From the NCBI GenBank assembly GCA_021234155.1, contig JAJEKV010000337.1, forward strand, positions 1 through 64,000: a stretch of DNA of 64,000 nucleotides, written 5' to 3'. The stretch is from Isoetes taiwanensis (lineage: Eukaryota > Streptophyta > Lycopodiopsida > Isoetales > Isoetaceae). The notes beneath the pieces were generated by a model, which saw nothing but the letters and a program-made list of their open reading frames with translations, did no database searches and had not been told where the DNA came from. Positions 44,180 to 55,477 of this stretch are shown piece by piece (the stretch's first letter is position 1; each line of letters begins with the position of its first letter). A program made the translations under genes and the position numbers.

Positions 44180-47100
44180 GCTGGTGAAGGAATCATCCCA
44201 GCAAAAAGCTGAAAATGGCTGGCGGGAAAATGTTACTAGAGATGATGGCGCGGAGCAGGTGTTTGGTCACGAGCCAATGGTTTTCGAGCAAAATCAAAAT
44301 CTACTTTGTTAAGCCCTCATTTGAGCAGAATTGGATGGCTTGATCGATTTCTTGTATGGAGATGGAGGTGTCCCGAATAATGAATTGAGGAAGCTAGTAG
44401 CATTATCATTTGCATGGGAAAAGCGTAGTCGGTGAGCATAACCACGAGGCTCATAGGTTTGATTGGGATGCTTACTAGAAGCAGGTTAATGTTTGGTCCA
44501 GGAGAAAAAAGGATGACATTGATGTTAAAAAAGATGTTAAAGGATCAAAACTACAGTTCCTTCATGCCAAAGTACACCTGTAGCTTCAGGCAGATCAACA
44601 CCTCAACTTGAATTTAAAAAGCAGGTCAGTCTTCCGAGTTTTCTGTTTCCAATTTAAGTTTTAACATTTCTTTGATTGAAGAGGATGTTAGTAAGTTGGA
44701 AGCAGATTTGACAAGCTGGCCATGGCCCGATCCGGTAAAAATAATTAGTACCATTGAGGTGGATAAGAACTCTTTAGCAAGAGAAGAGAGGATGATTGAG
44801 CTTGGAAGGAACGAGATAGCAAGAATGGAGAATGAGTTGTCTGCTTTGGATAAAAGGAACAAGAATGATGGAACTGAATTGAAATTGAAGAGTTAAAGGC
44901 AAAAATAAGTGGTGAAATATATTTTTTTGCTCTAAAAACAAGGAGGCTTGCCTTCCAAAGGTTAGTGTTGAAGCATTACAGGGGAGAAGGAAAAGAAGGA
45001 AAGATTAAAACTTCATTGGAATTGATACAGGAAAGCGAGGGAAATATTTAGAAGCTGGTAGACAATTGATGGACTCGAGATATATCAAAATGTCTATCAT
45101 AACTATGAAAAGCGAGGTGCCTGGTTTCATGGAAGGTGCTGCGTCTTTGCATGTGGATTGGTCTTCAATCCAAAATATAAATTGAGTATGGCATTACCAT
45201 GTGAACATGTCTATCACTTGGCATCTTTGTATGCTTTTGTATGAAAAGAAGACATGCTTCGGTGTTTGAAGGAAGTTCGGGGAAGTTTTTGTGGAACTTG
45301 GTCTAGAGGTTGCAGGTGAAGAAGACTTGCAGATTCAGGATTAGGCATTTGAGGTAGGCACTACTAGTGCATTTGCTTCACGATAAGTTTTCCAATGTTG
45401 TCACACACGTGGCTTCACACGTTACTTCACACGCTTTATTATTTAATAAAGAACACGTGGCACCTTTGTGGCTTCACACGCACGAGTCACCAAAAATGTT
45501 GGTTCTCTTTGCTGATGCTCAAGTGTCACCAAGTCCGATGGGAAAGGCTGTAGAAGCTTTGCAAAAGGTAAGACTTTGATATTTCTTATTTGTGTTTTAA
45601 CTAACTTAATCTCATTTAAATTGATTTGTGTTCTATTTAAGAAAGTTCGTAATTCATCTTAAGAAGGGGCCAGCAAAAAAAAGGATAAAACGTTCACGTG
45701 TTGTTGAGAGCAGTTCAGAAGAATATTATGAACAACACATTACCAAAAAGGTTCCCGCAATTGGCATAAAGACCAGGTTGAGGAGTGCAATTGTAGGAGA
45801 AAGTTCTATCGCTAGCGCATGTAGATGTTGTTCACTTGATGATGAAGAACAAGCAAATGAAGATGATGTTGTTGCCTGCCGATTCTTTGAAGATCTTTGT
45901 TGAGAAAGGTAAGGATAAGGGTGAAAGCGGTTAGTTGAAATGGAGGTAGCAACAACAAAAGAACAAAAGAAGATTGGGAGACCCTCAAAGAAGCTGCCAC
46001 CTCAAGCACCAAAGCAAAAAGGTGATCAAGTTGATATTATTTTGAAAATGTTAAATGGTAGTTCAGGTTCTGTTTCTCAGTATATCAAGTCATTGAGTTA
46101 GTTTCAGAACATAACATATTGTGGTGTATGTGAAATACTGTTTTACTTGTTTTATGTTGTTTGAGAACATTGTTTGAATGTAATTTGGTTTTCTTTAATT
46201 AATCCTTTGTTTTCTTTAATTACGTTTTCGTTTTTTTTTAATATTGTAATTTATGTAATTCTTTAATTGTTATCATGTTGATGTTTAAGATTCTTTTCTT
46301 ATGAATGTTGCGAGAGGATTTAGAAAAGAAAAAAACTTGTCATCTTAGACATTAATGGAGTTTTGGTCAACACCTTCCAAAAAGGAGCAAGTTCAAAGAT
46401 TCCACCAGGGGCTCAGAAGTATTACACAACAGGAAAGTGGTTATTTGCAAGACCTTTTTACAAAGAGTTCTTGGATTGAGTTTTGAAAGATTTGAAGTTG
46501 GGATTTGGTCTAGCATGATGAAGCACAACATCATACAAATCCTTAACAGTATTCTGCCAGCACACTACATTGCTAAATTCAAATTCATATGGGGTCAGAA
46601 TGAGTGTGAGGCAATGCCTTTTATGTTTCCGAACAAATGCAACCAAACCCGGTATTTATGAAGCCAATTGTCAAAGTTTACGACTTTTAATGATGTACAG
46701 AGGATGTTGTGCTTGTGGATGACTCTTTGTACAAGACTTTCTTGTCCCCACCGCAGGACACATGTTTAATAGTTGAGAGCTTTGACAATGAAGAAAATGA
46801 TAAGGTATTCAACTACATAAAAGCATGTTTGCACACTTGGCTTCATTCAAAGAATCTAAAAAGTGGTTCCGCAGTGACTTCATGTTGATGTGGTCAAGGA
46901 AGTAGACATCAACATACTCAATCTTACTGTTGACCACTTGAAAGAACTTGCAAGATGGAAAGTAGCAATTGAGGGAAGCATGCAATTGTTGGTGTTGAAA
47001 AATTGGATGAACTCGCAAAAGAAGACACAACACGATTCTCCATAATCGCGTCATGAACACATTGAAGATACTGTCGGACCAACATTTAAAGATACCGATA

Positions 47101-47184
47101 AAGCAGAGGAAAGCGCAGAGAAGAAATAAACAAGATCAGACCCACATTGAAGATATTGACTTTGAGAAAATTGAAGATCTTTGA
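44180..47184 (+). pseudogene. Gene A: decayed FCP1/NIF-type HAD phosphatase gene with upstream domains
   Basis: Multi-exon, plus strand. Exon-like parts in order: 44335-44430 (GLIDFLYGDGGVPNNELRKL, then GTGAGC); about 44530-44625 (PVASGRSTPQLEFKKQ, then GTCAGT); 44686-44896 (KLEADLTSWPWPDPVKIIST with a charged helical tail); 45062-45231 (GAWFHGRCCVFACGLVF ... LPCEHVYHLASLYAF, a possible zinc-binding segment); 45400-45570 ending AAAAG/GTAAGA; 45628-45903; and 45940-46101 (KKIGRPSKKLPPQ, AT-hook-like). The last part is an FCP1-homology domain: KKLVILDINGVL (nucleophile Asp at 46348), ARPFYKEFL, SFERFEVGIWSSMMKHN, FMKPIVKVY and VVLVDDSLYK. These are the HAD motifs in order, with the second Asp replaced by Asn as in plant FCP1-like relatives. 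At least three frameshifts occur (near 46479, 46640 and 47130). A mobile-gene origin is inferred. Confidence 0.6.
46327..46800 (+). pseudogene. FCP1-homology (NIF-like) phosphatase domain of gene A
   Basis: Bases 46330-46476 read KKLVILDINGVLVNTF and RPFYKEFLD. After a 1-base slip the next frame reads FEVGIWSSMMKHNIIQIL and KFKFIWGQNECEAM. After a further slip it reads QPNPVFMKPIVKVYDF, two stops, then EDVVLVDDSLYKTFLSPPQD. Known FCP1/SCP-type phosphatases carry DxDGT; here it is DxNG. The Lys of motif III (PIVK) and the DD of motif IV are present. Members of this family act on phosphoserine in protein tails such as the RNA polymerase II CTD. A divergent plant branch of unknown substrate has the same Asn. 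Confidence 0.75.
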
Positions 47185-47662
47185 ACTTTAAGAACTTCAT
47201 GTAACTTAAGATGTAACTTAAGTTATAACAATTTGCTTTCTTTGTGAATCGACGGATATGAGTACATGTTTTGTACACTTTTTGTAACGTAAACGGATAT
47301 TAATGTAAATTCAATGTTTCGGGCATTTACCTACACTTGTGTAAACTTTGTTCATTTGTAAACTTGCAATCTGTTTTCCATGTCCATCATAATGCTTTTC
47401 CTAAGTTCATCAAGTCACGTAATAGTTAAGCGAAAAGCGTAAAAGCATGTAAGTAGACAAAGCATAAGCATGAAAGCGGACCCATCTGAGCTTTTCTTTT
47501 AAAAGCTGTGAGGACAAGGAACATTTGTGCAGCAAAAGAATTTGTTAGTTTTCATTGATAACTAATTATAAAGAATATAAGAAAGAATATGGCGGGAAAG
47601 AGCCATTGTACATCTAAAAATCAACCGCTTCTTTTAAGCAAAAGCAGAAAACGGGCAGCAAA
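47185..47662. other. Spacer between convergent genes A and B
   Basis: About 480 bases of A/T-rich DNA between the stop of gene A (47184) and the stop of gene B (47663), the shared 3' region of a tail-to-tail pair. It contains possible polyadenylation-like strings but nothing decisive. Confidence 0.5.
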
Positions 47663-50600
47663 TTAGCACTCATCGAAGGGATGCCATAACTTTTGGCATG
47701 TCTCTTCACTCATCTTGAAAATGTTGTTACCAAGATTCTCCATATCAAACTTCACATGTCTGACAAGGTGGCTATACAAACTAGCAACTGGCTTGTCCAA
47801 TAGCAACTCAAATTGGAGTGCATCTGTTTGCTTGTAAACTATAACTTCTTGAAGGAGCTTGAAGCTTGAAGCTTGTAGTAGGAGCTTGAAGGGGTATCAT
47901 CTTTAGGGCAGCATCAAATCACTTCTTGGGGCAGATTGTCGGAAGGGTTACCTTCCCTTATCCTCACACTTGGGTTAATCTTTGTGCTTCAACGGTTAGG
48001 CTATTTGGCTATTATGGAGCCTGAATAAATGTACTTTTTACATACTATTAATAAAACTAAAAATATCTTGCCTTCAAAAAAAAAAAAAAAAAAAACTATA
48101 ACTTCTCCTACACCAAATGCAGTACCCCAAGCATCTTCATATGCATCTAACAATGTGTGTTTAGTCTCTGTACACCTAAGAACATAAAAGTCAACTCCCT
48201 CTTCATCTTCTGGATGTGCATTTACAGCAAAGTTATCTCCAACTTCTAGAAGAGAACTAAGGTAATCTACTTCTTCTTCCTCCTGACTAATTGCTGTGGA
48301 TGTTTCTTCAGCAACCTTTGGTTTCAGTTCTGCTGTAAGCCATGCTCCCAAACGTGCTTTGTTCGTCGCGGTAATCCCTTTTACCATGAAAGCAATAGGA
48401 ACAATAGCAAAGAGAGGCACCTAACAACTTTTGGGGTTCTTTTTGTCACATGGTCCACGTACAATGAAGTTTAGAGCTCCCACATAGTGTTTTCCACTCC
48501 TTCCTTTCAGATTTGTCTTACACTTTGGGGATCAATATGCCAAAAGAACCCTTGCGAATATAAAACGATTCATGCAACTTCAAATCTAAGAAAAAATATA
48601 AGAAAAAACAAGAATTTACCTTCTTATATGAGGGCCCTGTGGATTGTTCATCATGTACCGAGCCATGAAATGACAATGTCTTTGGCACGCCCAATTTCCG
48701 TGACTCATACTTCAATTGTCTCTTTGCCAAAACCCTTTTTCAATATTGCACCTTGTCCATCATGTTCTCCTTTTGCCATGAGAACTGGCAAAGAAATTCC
48801 ACTCATACTCAATTCCTTCACTACACACATAGTTCCTTCCTAAATACCGTAAAGGCCTTGCTCCTTTAAACTGGGATGCAACCATGACTCAAAAATATGT
48901 TTTTGTACTCAATGTTCAGGTTCCAAGCACAAGATGTACTTTTTCAAGCAATGTTGTACAAACTCAGTGCTATGCCCTCGTCATCCGAAATATAAAATTG
49001 CACTTCCTTTATAATTCTCCTCGATTGGCCGATGATCTCCCCGACTTGTCTTCTTCTTTCTTTTCAAATTATCCCGCTCCGCTTCTCTTTGCTCTCCTCT
49101 TTAACTTCCATCTCCTCTATCTCAGCTTGGGCTGTATGTCTATATGTGATATGAACCAGAATTGAGGCTCCGGTCCGTGTGCCAGTGGCAAGATTGTGCC
49201 TCCCTCAATTTTAAAGCGTAATTTTCAGCAAAGTCAATGCGAGACAATTGCATCTTTGAGCGTATCCAAACACGCCCCGAATTGTTTTGCTCGCCGGTGT
49301 GCCATAATTTGTGTGTGACAAATTGTACCATTGTCTTGTTGGCGATGCTTCATGAACTTCTGGACTCTCGTTCTTGTATGCAAGGAGCTTGTTACTTTGG
49401 TCGTTTCCTCCCTCCCATTTTTTTTTCTTGTTAGTCTCCTTCATGTGTATCCAACTTCTTCGATTTCGGACCATGAACATGGGTTTTTGGTTTGTTTAAA
49501 AAGAATGTTAAACGAAAGCACAATTTAATTTAAGCCAAACGGAATACCTTTTCAAACTGTTTCCACTCCACCTTGTAATCGGTTTCCATCTTCTCCTTAG
49601 GACAAAAAAGCAAACCTGTTTATAACACCACAATTAAAGCCTATCGAAATAATATCTTTAAACATCATAAACATTGAAGAGACAAACTTAAGAGTACCTT
49701 TTTCAGCCCACAATCTTTGCATGCCAACCGCAGACATTGATGTTTGTGCCATTCTTCATCTTCTTTTAGGGCAGACCATTTGCCTCCAAAAAATCACTAG
49801 GATTTATAAACATGGTTCTTGGCACTTCACAGTTACCATCACCACAAGCAAACACCAATTACAATTGCATTCTTTGTCCACCCATTTGGATCTGTTCCTA
49901 TTTTGTTGAGGTTGCTTGCATCACATACTCAAAGTGCATGTGATATTGGCGACCTTGAGGTCTCTCTTTTTCTTTTAAATGCCTCACAAAAGATGGCTTC
50001 AAAGAATTCAAATGTGCTTGGGAAATCTTCATTTCATTGAATTCCTTTTTGAATGCCATGTAAAATTGCAACTATAAACAAAGCGTAAATACGTAGTTCC
50101 AAAAAATTAAAAGCAAAGAATATAGTAAAGCGTAACGTTTAAAACATATAAAGCATAATAATTAGATTCGAAAGTTCAAGTTGTATTGGATGATCAATTT
50201 TTCACCATCTTTGTAATAAACTTTCACATGCTTCCCCGTATGGTGAGACTCTTGTGTTTTCGTCGAGAACTTGTAATGTAATTCTTAACCTCACCGCTAT
50301 TGCATTCGATCTCTTTCCTTGAAAACATTGACCACGGACCACATTCTTGTTCGCCATTACTCTTCTTTTCAGTTCTTTTGCAACAACAGATTTTCTTGAT
50401 ACATGAAGGAGGGCGCAACCCGGCAGACCGTTTGGTTTTGTTTTGTTCGTTGAAGATACCATTTGCAATGTGGACTTTCTTGCTTGCATTATATCCTATT
50501 TCCTTTTAGTTTCTTTTTGTTGATTGAGTGTCTCTTGAACATTTCTAATTACATTCTTCATGACCTTTGCTTTGATCATGATCAACAAAATCCACCTCGG

Positions 50601-50882
50601 GGCAATTTCTTCTTCACTCTTTCACAAAATCAGGTAACCACCCGGTGCCTTATCCCTTCTTTCAAAAGGCTTTTGTGATATTATTGAAATAAAATCGTCC
50701 AAATTCTTGGACAATTCTTGAAAGCCTCGCACTCAAACCATTGTCAACTTGAGGGTGGATATTTTCTTTTCTCCTCTCCCTATCTCTTTTCCTCCATGGG
50801 TTGCCTTCTTCTCTCGCCTGAATTTCCCGAGGAAAATTTGAAGTCGCTTTTCTTCATCTAAATCGAGCGTCGATTGATCCAT
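47663..50882 (-). pseudogene. Gene B: uncharacterised Cys-rich protein gene, decayed and split by a retro-insertion
   Basis: Minus strand, from a possible ATG at 50882 (MDQSTLDLDEEKRLQIFLGK, basic and charged) to TAA at 47665-47663. Parts in order: N-terminal charged region; 50750-50560 (AFERRDKAPGGY, EVDFVDHDQSKGHEEC) followed by a likely short intron; 49990-49690 (QYHMHFEYVMQATSTK, FACGDGNCEVPRTMFINPSD, NVCGWHAK), a Cys/His segment; 49330-49150; 48740-48530 (GVPKTLSFHGSVHDEQSTGP); then the C-terminal 48420-48107 (KGITATNKARLGAWLTAELK, DNFAVNAHPEDEEGVDFYVL, AYEDAWGTAFGVGEVIV). After removal of the insertion it continues YKQTDALQFELLLDKPVASL, YSHLVRHVKFDMENLG, LWHPFDEC. Stops and slips are frequent in the N-terminal two thirds. 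I do not know the function. Confidence 0.55.
47836..48106 (+). mobile_element. Poly(A) retro-insertion inside gene B with 14-bp target duplication
   Basis: AAACTATAACTTCT occurs at 47836-47849 and 48093-48106, flanking 243 bp that end in about 20 A on the plus strand, preceded by ATTAATAAAACTAAAAATATC and TTGCCTTC. This is the structure of a 5'-truncated L1-type LINE 3' end, a SINE or a retroposed transcript tail. The 3' part (GGCTATTTGGCTATTATGG, GAATAAATG) resembles plant L1 3' ends. It interrupts the gene B reading frame between GEVIV and YKQTD. Confidence 0.88.
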
Positions 50883-51278
50883 TTAGAATCGTGTTGTGAG
50901 AATTGTGTTGTACAGAAAACGGGTGCTTGACAAAGAAAATTTCGCTCGGGTACAACACCGGATCATGCTTCGCCAAATTGATTACGTATCAATTTGATTT
51001 TATGGCCATCATCCGAGGGCAATTTTTAAAACGGATCATCAGCGTCCCCGCCTCCAAGTACCTCCAAGCACAAACCCGGACCAAGCACGAAAAGCAACAA
51101 GGCCCCGGACGGGTAAGCGAAATTTTAATATCTAACTTAGACCCATATCGGTACTACGGATGGCCTTCCCCATTTGAGCAACTCTGCTTGCATAACATCT
51201 AAGTCTACCGCTGATTGGCAAGCAGTAACCGCCTGCGGATTACCAATTACGCCGACCTTCCTCCGATGGTATTGCTGC
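50883..51278. other. Upstream side of gene B, no independent gene
   Basis: The sequence is more G/C-rich than average and open in places (50903-51202 plus strand), but there is no domain. It may contain the gene B promoter. Confidence 0.4.
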
Positions 51279-51642
51279 TCATGCACCCTGAGGATCAGAG
51301 AGCTGCTGCAAGTATTGCCCCCACTGCTCGAGGGTGATGTTCACTACATGTTGTACTAGTTTAAGCACCCTTTGCCAGAAGGTCCTGGGATGACGGTCCA
51401 AGAGGTAGAATATTTTTCCTTGATGCCCCCCGATGTACCTGGCTTTCTTAGCCTTTGAGTAAAGCACAATACCGCTCGGCACGCAGCAGAGCAGATCTCG
51501 ATGGGCATGGCGGATCCAACGTTTGAGTCTCCTTGTCGACATCAAACCACCTTTGGTTATGCGCAGAAGGTTGTGGCCCCCGTGTCCGGTCGAACGACTT
51601 CTCCCAAAGCACCTTTCTACAGCCGTTTAATGCAAGGCTCAA
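51279..51642 (-). pseudogene. Third LINE fragment (linker before RT)
   Basis: On the minus strand two overlapping open pieces read FDRTRGPQPSAHNQRWFDVD, HAHRDLLCCVPSGIVLYSKA, HQGKIFYLLDRHPRTFWQRV and ITLEQWGQYLQQLSDPQGA. The pattern 'basic helix - DPRxFW - W.xYxxxL' matches the region between endonuclease and reverse transcriptase in LINE ORF2 proteins. The RT itself is not adjacent. The assignment is by pattern only. Confidence 0.5.
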
Positions 51643-53331
51643 ACTTGAGACCTTAGATATCCCATATAGTAGTACTATAATAAAGGGTGTACAAATAAAA
51701 TGTAGACTAGAAACACAAAGGTGATCTTGATGAAAACTATATGTCGATCAATGAAGGAAGAAGTAGAAAGTTCCCTTTTTTGGGGGGGGGGGAGGGAGAT
51801 TGACACACGGAGTGAAAGTAAGATTGACTAGGTAATATTGTAAAAGAAGGACTACTCCTTTATGTATATGTACTCATGCTGCTAACAGTCATCTTGTTGA
51901 AGAATTTAAAAATTAATTAGATGGAAGTGTGAACTGGTTTATCTAACAGAGTCGTTCTTGGCAAGGTATATGTTGGGTTTGCTCTTGATCGTACAAGTCT
52001 CCCTTCATCATCCTATTTTTCAAATAGTATGCGCATACTACTCTCCTACATTCATATATGGGACCTACTAAGATTATATATAGGCCCACGTCATGCTAAA
52101 AAGGAAGATTATATTTTATATGCTAAAAATACAAGTTTCCTTCTAATAGTAAGGAACCCCTTCAACTAAACACTAAAGGAAACACGACCTCTCTTTGTAT
52201 GGATTCTAAAGGATCCATTAGACCGACCAAATTCAGATCCTTCATTCTTAAGATATGCATTAAAGACTAGGAATAGGCAATCATTCAACAAGTTTGTGCA
52301 ACTTATGAAATGGAAAAAAATGCATATACAATCTCTTCCCCCTCTTTCCATGGATTCTAAAGGATCCATTAGACCGACCAATTTTAGATCCTTCATTCTT
52401 AGTATATGCATTAAAGATTAGGAATAGGCAGTCATACAAGAAGTTTGTGCAACTTATGAAAAGAAAAAAAATGCAAGCAATTAGCTGCATGCAATGTATT
52501 TTATGATGGCCTACAAAGTATTAGGCATACAAGCCAATGCAATCCTTGCTAGGTCGGTGATAATATCACAAACTCTACAATGAAGAAGAGGCATAGAGAG
52601 CAACATATGTCCATTCAGACGCGGACTAATAAAGAGGGCCCATGGAGATTCTTATGTTGTCATGGAAGTTGTTGAACAAGCATGGATATGAGTTTACTCC
52701 ATAGCATTCCCTTTGTTTGTTTGTTTTTGCTTTTCATTATTTATTTTCGAAGGACGAATGGTGATGATGATGACGATGATGATTAGGGATTATAGGTGTG
52801 TCAAAGATGACATAGAAAATTAGATTAAGTGTGTTGATGTAAGAACTGATATCGAAGCCGCGTGAAACTCAAGATTGATCCAACCGCGTGAAGTTGAGTA
52901 CAACGAGAAGAGGCCCAGGTAATTATCTAGGCAGACAAGGTGGGCACTCCAATGGACATTTGGGTACCAAGTCAATGGCAAGAAACGAGGGCAACAACAT
53001 AAAAAAAGGAAAAATGGGCATGGCGAGGGTTGACAAAAAGGGCTAGAAAATGATTGGCATGGATAATGTCGAACTTTTTTTATCATTGAAGAATCTTGTG
53101 TACAGCAAATTATTAGATAGATGAATAATACATTTTCAAAAAGAGACATTTCTCTTCCACACCGGCCTCTTTTCACCAATGTAGGGACAGAAAACCGGTG
53201 TGAGAGGAAAAAAATTTTTTTTGCCTTCAAATTAAAATGCTGATATCACGGTCTTCCGTGATCAACCATCACAACATGGTCGATCACATCATACGTGATC
53301 GCCATTTTTACATCTTCGCCGCTGCAGCATG
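51643..53331. other. Intergenic; 151-bp duplication, otherwise nothing
   Basis: Downstream side of the RSL gene. Contains a G-run at 51783-51794 and the tandem duplication at 52200-52475. The minus-strand ORF 53230-52820 lies partly in what is likely the RSL 3' untranslated side and shows no domain. Confidence 0.5.
52200..52475. repeat. Two-copy tandem duplication, period 151 bp
   Basis: GGATTCTAAAGGATCCATTA starts at 52201 and 52352. Both copies continue with CCGACCAAnTTnAGATCC, ATGCATTAAAGA and GTTTGTGCAACTTATGAAA, with scattered differences. It lies downstream of the RSL gene. Confidence 0.9.
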
Positions 53332-55369
53332 CTACATAGATCCGTTATACTCGTGGCTGCTTGTTATATCCGAACTGGGTTGATCGGGATTTTCCTGCTC
53401 TTGCTGTGTAGCCCAGAATTCGTCGTTCATCAATACCTGCATTGGTCCAAAATAAAGTTTCAATTTGATGCAGTACTTGAGCTATCAGAGCAATCTATTT
53501 TGCAATAAACATAAGAACTTGCTGCTGTATATATCAATATCACATTACATTATGACCACATCAATTAATTCATCCCATGCAAATGATCCCTAGTACTTAT
53601 CATTAAATCCCTGCTTTTTTACCTTGACTTGTAGCTGCAGAAACTTCACGTAATTAATAGCTTTCTCTAGCATTGTCACTAAATCAACCTGCAAAAACGG
53701 CCACCCAATGCATGTTATAAATCAGCGGGCTTATTCTTGATGTAAATGGATGCATAATTAACGTGGAAATCGAAAGGACTTGCCTTGGATCCGTTGGGGA
53801 TGAGGTCTTGAAGGATTTTAAGGCGCTCACTGATGCGTTCTCTCCTTTGCTGCAGCGGATAAAGTGAAGAAATTAGAAAGATAGATATTATTTTTAAAGT
53901 CATACCAATTTAAGGGGAGAGTATTAAAATGGCTGCAGATCCAAAATGAATGAGAGGCAGGGAACGATAATGGAAGCTCTCAATTGGCCTTAAAGGGATA
54001 CATAATAAAAATAGAAGAGCGGCCATTTCCATGTTAGAAATCAGGATTCAGGCAGTGTTGCAGAGAAGGGGAAGCATTTGCATTAATTACAGTGCAGAAA
54101 AATGAAGTGAATAGACAAAAAAGGAAGCTTACTCTTGCAGCGATGCTTTGCGGGTCATTTGCACAGCCTTGTTTAGCCCTTGGTTTGAGGTTGGTGTTGA
54201 GTGCATGGCATGCAGGGTTTCTGCTACCGTTTCGTTTGGGCTTTGAAGGATCAGAATTAGAAGACCGTCTAATTCCTGGCATGGAGCTCACAGATGGAGT
54301 AATTCGTGCCCGTTTTCTGCCCGGTTCCTGCACAACAGATAACTTATTTCAAAAAATGAACAATGGTTCCTGCACAGCAGATATTTCAAAAGATGAACAA
54401 TGCAGCTTCAAATGAGGCCACAAATGCATGAAGCAATGTAATCGGTGTTCAAAATTGGGCTGCAAAAGCAATGCAATACATGAGCATAACAGTGCACTAG
54501 AGGAAAAATTGCGTAAGGAAAACAGGAGGGAGATGGTACAGGAAGTACATTCTATACTGATGGAAATACAGACAGGAAGGACATTCTAAGCGTGCAAATA
54601 CACAGAAAGGAACTAGACAGAAACAATGCGTACTTACTCTGGAATCTGAGGCAGATTGTTGTTGCATTTTAATCAGAGGCGAGGAAGGTTTGAATTGGGA
54701 AGAATAGTGGAGAAAGGGCGAGGGAGGATGGGAACGGAAATCGTAGAGGGGGCTATGGAATTGGAAATGCAGATTTTTGGAATCGATGAACTGAGATGGG
54801 CCAGAGCTGGCATTAAGATGGAGGGAAGAATTTGGCCATGGATTGAGATGGGCAGGGGTGATTTGGTGGGAAGAAGAGGGCAGATCCTGGAGGCCGAGGA
54901 GCTTGCTGAATGCAAGAGAGGCTGATTGGGGCGGTTCGGGGGTCGGAGTCGAGGGAGCCATGCATGCAGCAGCGTGGTGCAGGAAAATGTTGTCGTTTTG
55001 CCGCTGTTGCACAATCACATTCATATCCTGCGCCACTGCGAATAGGTTAAGGTTCCGGCTCCCCGGCTCTTCCGCTGCCTCGCCCACCATCAAATCTAGC
55101 CAATCCATGCCGCTTGAATTCTCCATCATTTTCGTCGAGCCTCCCGATTCTTCCTCCGATTCGTTGCCCAGCCATGGCGAATCCTGCTCCGGAAATTGGT
55201 GCTCCATCAGTAGCTTTATCAGGCTCGCCCCCGCCGGAGTATCCCATCCGATTCCGGTTTCTTCTTCTGCGTTTTCTTCTTCGCCGCTGCAGCACACCCT
55301 CTCCCCCCCTCCGTTTCGCCTCTCGCTTTTGCTGTAGATTACCTTTGGCTCCCATAGTACCATCCCCAT
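53332..55369 (-). CDS. RSL: RSL class I bHLH transcription factor, five exons
   Basis: Exons: 55369-54638, 54327-54133, 53849-53784, 53688-53623 and 53436-53332, all joined in phase 0, giving about 387 residues ending in TAG. Residues 292-309 read KPRAKQGCANDPQSIAAR, then QRRERISERLKILQDLIPNG (310-329), VDLVTMLEKAINYVKFLQLQ (332-351) and VLMNDEFWATQQ. This is the basic region, two helices and the short tail conserved in RHD6/RSL proteins. The introns split the bHLH after AAR, GSK and QVK. The N-terminal 240 residues are acidic (NESEEESGG, WLDLMVGEAAEE), then Ser/Pro/His-rich, as in activation regions. Known RSL class I proteins act in the nucleus to start root-hair, rhizoid and related tip-growing cells. 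The start is the first ATG in frame (MGMVLWEPK) after an in-frame stop at 55450; an earlier non-ATG start or unseen 5' exon remains possible. The gene shows no disruption. Confidence 0.9.
53689..53783 (-). other. GC-AG intron in the RSL gene
   Basis: Intron 3 (95 bp) begins AAG/GCAAGT and ends TTTTTGCAG. Apart from the C at position 2 the donor is a perfect consensus match, as is usual for GC-AG introns, and the flanking codons (GSK/VDL) fit the family exactly. The other three introns are GT-AG (310, 283 and 186 bp). Confidence 0.9.
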
Positions 55370-55463
55370 TGTTCGATTCGTAGCGGTACTCTGGCTTGTT
55401 GCCACAGCCGCACTCTTCTGCTGTATGTACAGCCGAGAGCCCAAGCTCTATCCCTTCAAGCAT
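55047..55463 (-). promoter_or_regulatory. Upstream ORF overlapping the RSL start
   Basis: ATG at 55463-55461 opens a 138-codon frame (MLEGIELGLSAVHTAEECG) that runs past the RSL ATG at 55369 in another frame and ends at 55047. If the transcript begins upstream, ribosomes starting here would miss the main start. The frame is open further upstream without an ATG (GASWVEQSSDWIEGEVAEL), so it could alternatively be an authentic N-terminus joined by an indel or unseen splice. Confidence 0.45.
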
Positions 55464-55477
55464 AAACAAGACTCCAC

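Noticed and set aside
54843-55337. 164-codon plus-strand ORF over the RSL first exon
   Set aside because: Antisense shadow of exon 1, which has splice-consistent family homology on the minus strand.
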